In this document: positions 43,706-52,093 of the stretch, one piece after another
Numbering within the stretch: position 1 is the stretch's first letter
How the letters are laid out: each line of letters begins with the position of its first letter
Origin: Soonwooa sp032078105
GTDB taxonomy: Bacteria > Bacteroidota > Bacteroidia > Flavobacteriales > Weeksellaceae
DNA length: 64,000 nt
Reading direction: 5' to 3'
NCBI GenBank assembly: GCA_046269235.1
Contig: JBJZOS010000006.1
Location: 62,001-126,000 of the forward strand
Notes under the pieces: model-generated
Database searches by the model: none
Seen by the model: the letters and a program-made list of their open reading frames with translations, nothing else
What the model was told of the DNA's origin: nothing
Translations under genes and position numbers: made by a program

Positions 43706-44401
43706 TTAACCAGATATTTTATAAATATTTATTTCCGAAACGCTTCCACTGAGAATATTTAATGAGATGCCTCCCCGATAATATTCAAAAGATAGTACGT
43801 CATCTTTATTTAGTTTGTGTATGGAGTTTATTTCCGTATCGCTAATTAGTAAACTTAAAACTAATGGTAAAGTAGCACCACTAAAATCTTTTGTATTAAG
43901 TTCTGTATAACCGCCAGTTGATAAATGTTTTAGAATACCAATTTTCGGAGTTCATCCAAAATTTAATACTGATAGTTGTACGCCACTTCCGTACCTGAAT
44001 TTAAAATTTATTGCGTAAGTGCCATTTACAGGTACTTTGTAAGTGGATGTCGCCTCATTAAAGTGGTTGCCGAAATTTGAATCTTTTGTGAAACTCAGTC
44101 GATCCCATCCTGTGAAAAGATTTCCACTTAGAATTGTGCTTCCAGACGATGTCGCTTTTGCAATTGTTGTGTTGTTGAAGGTTTGTAACAGAGAGATGTC
44201 TGCTTTTGGTACTTCAGCAGTTGTTTCGTTGTAAGTTAAAATTTTGGCATTGTTGAGATTTGTAATTTCTTGTACGCTATTTATTCTTGCGTTTCAGTTG
44301 ATGTGCAGAGTTGCTTCAGGATTAACAGTGTTAATACCAACTTGTGCATTTAATGCTGTTGTTAAAATTAGGTTAAGACCTATTAGTAAATTTGTTTTCA
44401 T
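43706..44401 (-). pseudogene. Exported protein interrupted by two in-frame TGA codons
   Basis: A single reading frame runs from the ATG at 44401 to a TAA at 43706, giving a 231-residue secreted protein: signal peptide MKTNLLIGLNLILTTALNAQ, then GINTVNPEATLHIN, a sequence typical of flavobacterial surface or tail-fibre-like proteins, and a beta-rich C-terminal C1q/TNF-like part (GWDRLSFTKDSNFGN, GTYAINFKFRYGSGVQ). It is broken only by TGA at 44294-44296 and at 43952-43954. The first lies in INxNARI, where a Gly is common. Both would be one base change from GGA. No frameshift is present. Most likely a pseudogene with two nonsense mutations. Confidence 0.7.
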
Positions 44402-44690
44402 GATGGTTTTGTTTTTTAGTTTATAAGTTTTATCACATATTCTTGAATTTTTTATAAAATTAATAATTATTTTTAGTATAAGTCGTATATATAAGGTTGA
44501 TTATTGAAATATGTCATGAATGTTTGTATTTAATGTTTGTATTTAATATTGATAATTAGTAAATATTTTATACTTTATATAATGTTTTTTGATTATTTAT
44601 TAATTTATTTTTGTTTTTAATTTAAAAGAAGAATTAAATTGTGTGTTTTTTTTGAAATTGAATTCGTTTTCTATTTCGTAATTTTAAAGT

Positions 44691-45971
44691 ATGAATAATA
44701 ATTCACCTTTAGCAGAAATTTTACGTCCCAAAAAGCTTGAAGAAGTTGTTGGGCAAGAACATCTAACTGGTCCAAAAGGTCCTATACGTCGTATGTTGGA
44801 GAATGATACCATTAATTCTCTGATTTTCTGGGGACCTCCAGGAACAGGCAAAACGACCTTGGCAGAAATTATTTCTGAACAATCAAAACGGAAATTTTAT
44901 AAACTAAGTGCGGTTACTTCTGGTGTTAAAGATGTTCGTGATGTTATTGATGATGCTAAAAAGCAAAATCTTTTTTCTGGAAAATCTCCCATTTTATTCA
45001 TTGATGAGATTCATAGGTTTAATAAATCTCAACAAGATTCTTTGTTACACGCTGTCGAAAAAGGTTGGATCGTATTGGTAGGCGCCACAACCGAAAATCC
45101 TAGTTTCGAGGTGGTTTCAGCACTTTTGTCGCGAAGTCAGGTTTATGTTCTTAAAGCTTTAACGTTTGAAAAGTTGGAAGAACTCGCCGATACAAGTCTT
45201 CAAAAATATAATGAACTCAACAAAACCGATTTTGTTCTCGATGATAAGGCGGCTTTTATACAATATTCTGGTGGTGATGCCCGCAAATTGATTAACTCGA
45301 TTGAGTTGGTGCTTAATCAGTTTAAAAATTCGAAAATAACACACATCACCAATGATGAGGTTTTGTCGGTTTTACAAGAAAACATGGCGCTTTATGATAA
45401 AAATGGTGAACAGCATTATGATATTATTTCTGCTTTCATAAAGTCCATTCGAGGAAGTGATCCAAATGCTGCAGTATATTGGCTTGCGCGGATGTTAGTG
45501 GGCGGCGAAGACATCAAATTCATAGCGCGACGATTGGTAATTTTAGCATCCGAAGATATTGGTCTTGCGAATCCAAATGCTTTGGTGGTGGCGAATAATT
45601 GTTTCCAAGCTATTAATGTTATTGGAAATCCTGAAGCACGTATTATCCTTAGCGAAACGGCAATTTATCTGGCGGTTTCCCCAAAAAGTAATTCGGCATA
45701 TATGGCGATTAACGAAGCAATGGCTTTAGTGAAAAAAACTGGAAATCTTGCAGTGCCATTACATCTTAGGAATGCACCAACAAAGTTGATGAAGGATATG
45801 AACTACGGAAAAGACTATCAGTACGCCCATTCTCATGAAGGTAATTTTGTTGATCAAGAGTTTTTGCCAGAAGCTATTTCGGGATTACAATTTTATCAAC
45901 CTGGACAAAACTCAACTGAGCAAAAAATTAAAGATCAGCTCAATAAAAAGTGGGGAAGTCGCTACACCTAG
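44691..45971 (+). CDS. rarA: Replication-associated recombination protein A
   Basis: An AAA+ ATPase related to clamp loaders that acts at stalled forks. The 426-residue protein has Walker A GPPGTGKTT (near residues 47-55), Walker B FIDEIHRF, sensor 1 GATTENPSFE and a C-terminal tetramerisation domain with the family motif YQYAHSHEGNFVDQEFLPE. The start MNNNSPLAEILRPKKLEEVVGQEHL is canonical. The 290 bases upstream are very AT-rich with a tandem TGTTTGTATTTAA repeat, and I see no perfect promoter there. Confidence 0.95.
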   Translation: MNNNSPLAEILRPKKLEEVVGQEHLTGPKGPIRRMLENDTINSLIFWGPPGTGKTTLAEIISEQSKRKFYKLSAVTSGVKDVRDVIDDAKKQNLFSGKSPILFIDEIHRFNKSQQDSLLHAVEKGWIVLVGATTENPSFEVVSALLSRSQVYVLKALTFEKLEELADTSLQKYNELNKTDFVLDDKAAFIQYSGGDARKLINSIELVLNQFKNSKITHITNDEVLSVLQENMALYDKNGEQHYDIISAFIKSIRGSDPNAAVYWLARMLVGGEDIKFIARRLVILASEDIGLANPNALVVANNCFQAINVIGNPEARIILSETAIYLAVSPKSNSAYMAINEAMALVKKTGNLAVPLHLRNAPTKLMKDMNYGKDYQYAHSHEGNFVDQEFLPEAISGLQFYQPGQNSTEQKIKDQLNKKWGSRYT

Positions 45972-45994
45972 CTTTTAGATTTTTTTAAATAAAT

Positions 45995-46044
45995 AAATGC
46001 TTCATCTATAGTAGTTTTAAAATTATTATAAATGAAGCATTTTT
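45995..46044. terminator. Bidirectional hairpin between rarA and DUF2339
   Basis: An 11-bp stem (AAATGCTTCAT / ATGAAGCATTT) with a 26-base loop, followed by T residues on the plus side, in the 95-base convergent gap. Confidence 0.6.
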
Positions 46045-46066
46045 CGTTTTTAATTAAAATCATTTC

Positions 46067-48322
46067 TTAAGCTTCATTATTCTCAGTTTTATGGTTTTCT
46101 GTTTTAGTTTCCACCATTTTAGAAATGATTTTTTTAAGCCTTTGGAATAAGAACGAACTTAATAACAACAATACGCCAAGTAGGATAAATGCGACAATTC
46201 TTGATACGTTATCTAACTGCCACACATCATACAGATATAGTTTTGCAATCGTGATGCCTATCAATACAAAACCAATTTTGTTGATTTCAGACTTTGATTT
46301 TTGTAATCCATAATAGATAAAACTTGCTGCTAAAACTGTCCAAATAATTGGTAAATAAAGTACGATAAAATGACTTTGTAGCCACGCATAATTTTTGAGC
46401 TGATTTAGTTTTAGTAAAATATAAATATGGTAAAATTCAAAACTTATCAAATACACTAATACAAAACCAATTGCCCAATACGCTAATTTTTCGCTCATGA
46501 AATTCGTTTTAGGAATAATATCAATTAAACAATGTAAAACAGGAATCCAATACAATAGATAGACTAGGTAAAAAATTTTGCTGACCTCGTATTTAAAAAT
46601 ACTGTAATTAATATCTGTCACCGAAACATGGATGAGTGCAAACAAAAATAAAAGGCCAATTAAAATGTTGACAAATGCTGGTTGAAAGTTGAGTTTTTGT
46701 CGTAAAACTAACATAACGAACAAATAATAAATCGTGTAAACAAGGATAATACAATAGATGAATGTGTCCGACTGATTTTGGATGTGATACCAAATCTCAA
46801 ACGAAATCGAAAAATAAATGACAATATAACTTAATCCCGAAAAAAACTTCACATATTGAAATCTGCTTTTTTTAATAACATCTTCGCTAAGGTTTTTAAT
46901 GTAAAATAAATTAAACAAAAACGACGCAATGACAACCAGGCTTGTCAGAAAAATTGGATTGAAAGCTATCGCTAATTGTGTTTCTGAAAAATAATTGCTC
47001 CACGTATAGATTTGCGAAACAATCAATATAGGAAATAAAATATTAAAACATTGTTTGAAAATTTTTTGTCCCGTTTTTTTCCAGATAAATAAAAGTAAAC
47101 TCGCCTCGATCGCCCAAATTATCGTCACAAAATAAGTCTCTAATTCTAGGGCTACAGCTATTGTAACAAGACTTATGGCAATGCTCGTAAATATTGTAAA
47201 ATTCAAATTTTTAGAAGTCGTTTTCTTATCTATAAAAATCAGTAATGCGTTAATGATTGCAAAACCAATTGGAAGTAGACTAAATCCTTTAATATTCTCG
47301 CTCCACAGCACATAGACTCCTCCTAAGACAGCAAAAATATTGATGAAAATTAAAAGTAATATTTCGGCAGTAGAAATAATTTTTGTTTTAAAATAATTTT
47401 GTAACGCAAAAGCATAAAATATCAAATACGATAATATAATAAAATAAAAGATCTTCGTACTTGGCGCGTCAATTATCCACGTTAAAAAATAAATGGAAGT
47501 GAAGGAAAAGGCGAGCCAGCCCAGACTTTTCCAATTTCTAAGGAAAGCAATAACAAGCATTCCGATGTTGAGAGTACTTAAGTAACTGAATAAAAATAGA
47601 TAATTACTTTGTCCAGTACTAACTAAAATAGGTGCTAAAAAACCGCCAATTAATGCGACTGTATTTAAGACCTCACTTTTATAAAAATTAGCAAGAACAA
47701 CAGAAGCTAGCGTGATGACTGCCAATATCCCAAATGCAACATTTTGCGAAAACATGCCATATTCTTGAAAAGCAATTGTGATTGTCAAATAAAAAACGCT
47801 GATGCCACCACCTGTAATAATTGATCCAAAATTTAAATAATTTTTTCTGAGCCAATGCCCGATAACAGAAAGAATTCCACCAGTTATCATTCCTAAAGCG
47901 ACACGTCCCGATTCGCCAATCCAATTGCGGTCGATCGCGTATTTTACAAAATAACCGATACCTAAAACCAATGTGAAAATACCTATAATACTTAATGCAT
48001 TTTGTTTTAAAAATGACATGAGTTGTTCTAGTTTTACTTCGAAAACATTGGGTTCTTTTGGGATTATTGTTTCCTCAAAGCTTGGTTTTGGAGGTTCGGG
48101 TTTAACAATAAACTCTGGTCGTAATGCTGTTGTTGGGGCTTCGATTGGTTTTTGCTCGGGCGTTACCTCCTGAGAATTAACGGTTTTTTCAAAAGGAAGA
48201 CTTGCGTTCGTATTTTGACTCTTTAATCGCGATACTTCTTCTTCGAGCTCTTTTATTCGTCCATTAAAATGGTAATAAATCCAAATAACGATGACGATAA
48301 AAAATAGGTGTAATAATTCCAT
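46067..48322 (-). CDS. DUF2339 multi-pass membrane protein
   Basis: A 751-residue inner-membrane protein. An N-terminal anchor (about 1-18) is followed by a coiled coil (RIKELEEEVSRLKSQN) and a Pro/Glu-rich linker to about residue 85. From about 105 onwards come roughly 20 or more membrane helices, with the family start ENALSIIGIFTLVLGIGYFVKYAIDRNWIGESGRVALG shown in part. A cytosolic or periplasmic linker separates them near residue 490. DUF2339 proteins have no settled function; transporter or envelope roles have been suggested. Single-gene unit on the minus strand. Confidence 0.88.
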   Translation of the reverse strand: MELLHLFFIVIVIWIYYHFNGRIKELEEEVSRLKSQNTNASLPFEKTVNSQEVTPEQKPIEAPTTALRPEFIVKPEPPKPSFEETIIPKEPNVFEVKLEQLMSFLKQNALSIIGIFTLVLGIGYFVKYAIDRNWIGESGRVALGMITGGILSVIGHWLRKNYLNFGSIITGGGISVFYLTITIAFQEYGMFSQNVAFGILAVITLASVVLANFYKSEVLNTVALIGGFLAPILVSTGQSNYLFLFSYLSTLNIGMLVIAFLRNWKSLGWLAFSFTSIYFLTWIIDAPSTKIFYFIILSYLIFYAFALQNYFKTKIISTAEILLLIFINIFAVLGGVYVLWSENIKGFSLLPIGFAIINALLIFIDKKTTSKNLNFTIFTSIAISLVTIAVALELETYFVTIIWAIEASLLLFIWKKTGQKIFKQCFNILFPILIVSQIYTWSNYFSETQLAIAFNPIFLTSLVVIASFLFNLFYIKNLSEDVIKKSRFQYVKFFSGLSYIVIYFSISFEIWYHIQNQSDTFIYCIILVYTIYYLFVMLVLRQKLNFQPAFVNILIGLLFLFALIHVSVTDINYSIFKYEVSKIFYLVYLLYWIPVLHCLIDIIPKTNFMSEKLAYWAIGFVLVYLISFEFYHIYILLKLNQLKNYAWLQSHFIVLYLPIIWTVLAASFIYYGLQKSKSEINKIGFVLIGITIAKLYLYDVWQLDNVSRIVAFILLGVLLLLSSFLFQRLKKIISKMVETKTENHKTENNEA

Positions 48323-48403
48323 TTGTCTTAATATTACTCAAATATATTCATTTTGATTAAAACAGAATTTTGATTGTATTTGCTGAGAACCAAAAACTAG
48401 ACA

Positions 48404-49253
48404 TTAATTTTCCAAAAAATATTCGTTATAATTTCCTAAAAATCCACTTGTGTTCCAAATACTTTTAGTTCTTCTAAAGCATTTTAATGAAGAATAGGAT
48501 GCCAATCGCCAACAATATTTAAGAAAAAGAAATAGTTGCCCAAACCAGTTTTTAACGTTCTAGATTCTATTTTGCTTAGGTTCATATGACGCCAAGCAAA
48601 AACTGAAAGTATTTGATGCAAACCTCCGGCATGGTCTTCGGGCAAACTAACAAGCTAGCCAGACTTGCGACCGATATTTTCCGAATTCCAATTGACGTAT
48701 GGGTTTTTTGATTTAGAAATGAGGATGAAACGCGTATCATTTTGTTCAAAATCGTGAATGTTGCGTTGGATGATTGCTAAATCATAAAGCTTTGCAGCAA
48801 ATTGATTAGCAACTGCTGCAAGTTTTCTGTCTGGGTTTTCAGAAACATGTTTTGCTGCTGCTGCCGTTGACGAAAAATCTTGTTTTGCAATATTTTTATA
48901 ATGGGCATCCAAATAATGGAAACTCTGCGCTAGAGCTTGCGGATGCGAATATATTTTTTCTAAATCAGCATCGTTGCTTTGCGATTTATTAATCATGAAA
49001 TGATGTGCAATCGGCATGACAGCTTCGGCTTCTATTTGGATTTCAGGAGTTTTATAAAGCTAATCCAAGATCATAGAAACGTTGCCTTCAATCGAGTTTT
49101 CTAACGGGACAACGGCTTTGCAAAGATTCCTTATTCGACTGCCGTACAGCAATCCAAAATACTAACCTGCGGAATTTTAATTTCTTTCGGAAAAAGTTGA
49201 GTCGTTGCCAATTGTGTGAAAGAGGCTTCTGGACCTAGGAATGCAATTTTCAT
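48404..49253 (-). pseudogene. pheA: Decayed prephenate dehydratase
   Basis: Reading down from the ATG at 49253, the family start MKIAFLGPEASFTQLATTQL is intact, but the frame ends after SILDCCTAVE. It resumes in another frame as VVPLENSIEGNVSMILD, a TAG, then YKTPEIQIEAEAVMPIAHHF, and a good central part QDFSSTAAAAKHVSENPD with FILISKSKNPYVNW. A further shift gives the ACT domain (PEDHAGGLHQILSVFAW, RTLKTGLGNYFFFLN), then a TAA and another shift before the last residues. At least three frameshifts and two stops are present. The intact enzyme makes phenylpyruvate from prephenate. Confidence 0.92.
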
Positions 49254-49633
49254 ATGATATTAAAACAAGGTTTTGTTATCAAGGATAATAATTTTGATAA
49301 TAGTTAATATTTTTAGTTCTAAGTAGTGGTCTTTTTTACCGAAAAATGATTTTTTGTGTATTTTTTTAAAAAATAAAAAGTCTTGAAGTTAACTAGATGG
49401 TCGAGATGCGATGCTTAGAATAATATTTTTTTATTGAATGGTTAAGAAAATATTAAAGCAAGTTTTTAATAAATGTATGATTTATAGATTCTTATGAGAG
49501 TTAGCCTACCATCAATAGGTATATAAAGGGGTAATGGAAAATAATGATGGCTAAAAATCATTAATATGAGCGATTTTTTTTTGAGTTCAGCGGATATATC
49601 TTTGGATTGTTAAACAATTAAAAACAATTTATC
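49254..49633 (+). other. Upstream region of the curli operon
   Basis: About 380 AT-rich bases with no gene. The piece nearest the operon holds a TATCTTTG box (49597-49604) and a small hairpin (AATGATGGCTAAAAATCATT, near 49540). Long A/T tracts are frequent. A long leader and several regulator-binding sites would be expected for a curli promoter, but I cannot identify operator sequences by eye. Confidence 0.5.
49597..49604 (+). promoter_or_regulatory. Putative -7 promoter box of the curli operon
   Basis: TATCTTTG exactly matches TAnnTTTG and lies 29 bases before the curlin ATG. A TTG at -33 spacing is not evident, which would suit an activator-dependent promoter. Confidence 0.45.
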
Positions 49634-50386
49634 ATGAAAAAGTTAATTTTAACTGCATGTGCAGTTTTCGCAACAAGTTTTGCATTCGCTCAATCAAACA
49701 ATGATGTTACAACACAAGTAGGTAATGGTAACTCTGCTCAAGTAGATCAAGTTGGCGCTGTTAATGACAACTCTATTATGCAACAAGGAGATGACAACAT
49801 TGCAAAAACCGATCAAATGGGAATTGGTAACATGAATGAATCTGAAAGTTACGGAAATCGTAACGAAATTGAAGTTACACAACTTGGTATTCAAAATGTC
49901 AACTATTCTGGACAGTTAGGAGATGACAACTATGCTTGGGTTTCTCAAACTGGTGCCTGGAATGAAAGTGCACAATATCAAATTGGTAACGGCAATGAAG
50001 CTCAAGTTTTACAAGTTGGTTTAGCAAATATGAGTCAACAAGTTCAATTAGGCGATGATAATACTGCATTGGCAGTTCAGACTGGAATTCTCAACAGTAA
50101 TGACCAATATCAACTAGGTAATGGTAACTTTGCGTATGCTAGTCAATCTGGAATTTTGAATGAGTCTATCCAAACACAAGTAGGTGATGATAACATTGCA
50201 ATTGTTTATCAGGATGGTTTAGGAAACTATGCAGATCAATGGCAAGAAGGTACGGGTAATGGTGCGTTAGATCTACAAGTTGGTAACTTTAACAGTTCTA
50301 TCGTTACTCAGCTTGGAGACGGACATATGCATGTAGGTACTCAAATTGGAAATAATAACTCAATGGTTATTAATCAAAGTAACTAG
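49634..50386 (+). CDS. Major curlin subunit with ten 22-residue repeats (CsgA-like)
   Basis: A secreted amyloid subunit of 250 residues. After a Sec signal peptide (MKKLILTACAVFATSFAFAQ) and seven residues, residues 28-247 are exactly ten tandem 22-residue repeats of the form QxGxxNxAxxxQxGxxNxxxxx, continuing to NQSN. Odd repeats mostly carry GNxN and even repeats GDDN, so the real period is about 44 residues. Each unit would form a strand-loop-strand rung of a beta-solenoid stacked by Gln and Asn, as in E. coli CsgA, which has five repeats. It heads the operon of the accessory genes csgB-like to csgG, followed by a hairpin that may favour its expression. Confidence 0.92.
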   Translation: MKKLILTACAVFATSFAFAQSNNDVTTQVGNGNSAQVDQVGAVNDNSIMQQGDDNIAKTDQMGIGNMNESESYGNRNEIEVTQLGIQNVNYSGQLGDDNYAWVSQTGAWNESAQYQIGNGNEAQVLQVGLANMSQQVQLGDDNTALAVQTGILNSNDQYQLGNGNFAYASQSGILNESIQTQVGDDNIAIVYQDGLGNYADQWQEGTGNGALDLQVGNFNSSIVTQLGDGHMHVGTQIGNNNSMVINQSN

Positions 50387-50404
50387 GGAATTAGTTTAAT
50401 TTTT

Positions 50405-50438
50405 GAGAGGAAGAGTTGCTATCAAGCCTCTTCCTCTC
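50405..50438 (+). terminator. Hairpin between the curlin gene and the minor curlin gene
   Basis: A perfect 11-bp stem (GAGAGGAAGAG / CTCTTCCTCTC) enclosing a small TTG/CAA inner pair, followed by TCTTTATT. It is a partial terminator or a 3' stabilising hairpin and would keep the curlin mRNA more abundant than the downstream genes. Confidence 0.65.
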
Positions 50439-50455
50439 TCTTTATTCTGTCAAAA

Positions 50456-50854
50456 ATGAAAACAAAATTTCTTTTTATGATTTGCTGCCTTAGCTCTTTT
50501 TTAGGAGTTAAGTCACAGTCGTTTAAAGAAATTAACTCAAACAATATCTTTAGTTATATTTCGAAAGAGAGTGTGGATATGCAAACTAAGCAAAGTAGTA
50601 GTAATATTATCCAAATAGGCAATAATAATCTTATCGAAGCCACCTTAATTAATGATCAACTAATTAGTGTGCAGCTTGGTAATAATAACCAAACCAGTTA
50701 CAAAGATTATAATTCATCACAGTCAGCAGGAATGTTGATACAATCTATTGGTGATAATAATCAAATAATGGTTGACGGTAGTAACTCGATTTCTAATAAC
50801 ATGAGTGTGGAAGTTATTGGCAACAATAAAACGATATTTATAGAAAACAGATAA
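50456..50854 (+). CDS. Minor curlin-repeat protein, probable nucleator (CsgB-like)
   Basis: A secreted protein of 132 residues with signal peptide MKTKFLFMICCLSSFLGVKS. About four degenerate curlin-type units follow, recognised by IGNNN, LGNNN, IGDNN and IGNNK, with spacing near 20-25 residues (IIQIGNNNLIEATLI, VQLGNNNQTSYKDY, IQSIGDNNQIMVDG, VEVIGNNKTIFIENR). Position next to the major curlin and the short, irregular repeats suggest the role of CsgB, which nucleates fibre growth at the cell surface. The 3' end is 10 bases from the start of the next gene, so co-transcribed. Confidence 0.75.
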   Translation: MKTKFLFMICCLSSFLGVKSQSFKEINSNNIFSYISKESVDMQTKQSSSNIIQIGNNNLIEATLINDQLISVQLGNNNQTSYKDYNSSQSAGMLIQSIGDNNQIMVDGSNSISNNMSVEVIGNNKTIFIENR

Positions 50855-50864
50855 TATATTGATC

Positions 50865-51626
50865 ATGAAGTATTTTAATTTCTTGTTTTCTTGTATTTTA
50901 ATTCTTTTCCCGATCTCTATTTTTTCTCAAATTGAAAACGTATTCAACGTGAAAGCTATTATTGAAGTTAAAAATGCTGAAGATGTCACATCGATTGATG
51001 CTAAAGCTATTAATAATGATGAGGTTGTACACGATCTTAACTATCTTCTTATAAGTATTAAGCAATCATCAAATGGTAATATGACAAATAATAAGCAAGA
51101 AGGTAAGTTTGTTATTAGCCCAGATGAAACTAAAGACTTATCGCATGTTACAATTAGCCATACAAAAGATGATCAAATAAAGATTTATTTATTCATTCGA
51201 AATGAAAAAGAGAATAAACTAATTTCTAAAGACTCTTTATTTATTAATGTAACTGACGATATTCAGATCAGTACGAATCGGTCGATTAAAAATCCTGATA
51301 CCGAAATTACCGAAGAAGATTTTGAACTTAAAGGAATTGTGGTTGATAATACCAAAAGTAAATTAGGGAAAGACTTTTTCGAAACATTTTATAATATTTA
51401 TCGAGATTCTAATGAGAAATATGCTTTTGTAATTAATGTTAATGAGTTGCCATCAATTGGAAGAAATGGAATTATCAATATCGATACTAGTGATCAAAAT
51501 ATTTATAGTTTTCGAGTCGTGCCAAACGATGATTATATCATTGCTCAAGCACAAATGACTCTACGTTATCTTAATAAGTATTATAGGGAAAGCAAACTAT
51601 TAGATAAGGAGTTAGGAGCTCCCTAG
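50865..51626 (+). CDS. CsgH-CsgE fusion: curli chaperone/secretion adaptor
   Basis: A periplasmic protein of 253 residues with signal peptide MKYFNFLFSCILILFPISIFS. Residues about 25-130 match CsgH-like curli chaperones (VKAIIEVKNAEDVTSIDAKA, QEGKFVISPDETKDLSH, LISKDSLFIN). Residues about 150-250 match CsgE, the pore cap and cargo adaptor (LKGIVVDNTKSKLGKDFFET, YAFVINVNELPSIGRNGIIN, FRVVPNDDYIIAQAQMTLRY). In E. coli CsgE is a separate small protein, and CsgH is known from other lineages. I chose the ATG at 50865 over a TTG six bases upstream. It precedes csgF by three bases. Confidence 0.82.
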   Translation: MKYFNFLFSCILILFPISIFSQIENVFNVKAIIEVKNAEDVTSIDAKAINNDEVVHDLNYLLISIKQSSNGNMTNNKQEGKFVISPDETKDLSHVTISHTKDDQIKIYLFIRNEKENKLISKDSLFINVTDDIQISTNRSIKNPDTEITEEDFELKGIVVDNTKSKLGKDFFETFYNIYRDSNEKYAFVINVNELPSIGRNGIINIDTSDQNIYSFRVVPNDDYIIAQAQMTLRYLNKYYRESKLLDKELGAP

Positions 51627-51629
51627 AAC

Positions 51630-52061
51630 ATGAAAACAAATTATAGTAACCAAAAAATTTTGCTAGTCTTACTTTTTAGCTTTAGCTTTTTTTTACAGTT
51701 AAAATCTCAGCAAATGGCATATAAACCCATTAACCCAGCTTTGGGCGGAGAGTACTTTAATTATAGTTGGCTACTAAGTTCTGCTAATGCGCAAAATCAG
51801 TTTGACGATAATAAAACAACAGGTTTTAAACCCCAAACCGCTATTGGCGGATTTCAAGAGAATCTTAACCGACAGATTCTTAGTCAAATCTCAAAAAACC
51901 TATTTGGAGGTGAGTTTGGAGAAACAAAATTAACTCCTGGTGTTTATAATATGGGATCTTTAAATATATCGATCTCAGACTATTTTGGAGGACTAAATAT
52001 CAGTATAGTTGATATCAAAACTGGTGAACAAACTAATATTAATCTTCCTAATACAAATTGA
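51630..52061 (+). CDS. csgF: Curli assembly factor CsgF
   Basis: A secreted protein of 143 residues that plugs the CsgG pore at the outer face and helps anchor the nucleator. Signal peptide about 1-27 (LLVLLFSFSFFLQLKSQQ). The mature start YKPINPALGGEYFNYSWLLSSANAQN is a clear CsgF N-terminus (E. coli: short strand, FGGN, LL.SA.AQN), and the C-terminal LTPGVYNMGSLNISISD fits. Three bases after the CsgH-CsgE stop, and 33 bases before csgG. Confidence 0.9.
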   Translation: MKTNYSNQKILLVLLFSFSFFLQLKSQQMAYKPINPALGGEYFNYSWLLSSANAQNQFDDNKTTGFKPQTAIGGFQENLNRQILSQISKNLFGGEFGETKLTPGVYNMGSLNISISDYFGGLNISIVDIKTGEQTNINLPNTN

Positions 52062-52093
52062 AATAAAATAATGTAACCCAAAAATCTGAAAAA

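Noticed and set aside
43706..44401. A genome-wide change of TGA from stop to Gly
   Set aside because: TGA acts as a normal stop in other genes here (for example the GT2 gene ending at 12288), so a code change is excluded; only local readthrough or decay remain.
43741..44426. Short plus-strand reading frames of about 60 codons
   Set aside because: They are shadows of the minus-strand exported gene with in-frame TGA codons and resemble no protein.
44500..44560. Tandem TGTTTGTATTTAA copies upstream of rarA
   Set aside because: Only two copies in AT-rich sequence; no array, operator or mobile element can be argued from this.
48655..49017. A 120-residue protein on the minus strand
   Set aside because: It is the central part of the decayed pheA, continuous with fragments on both sides.
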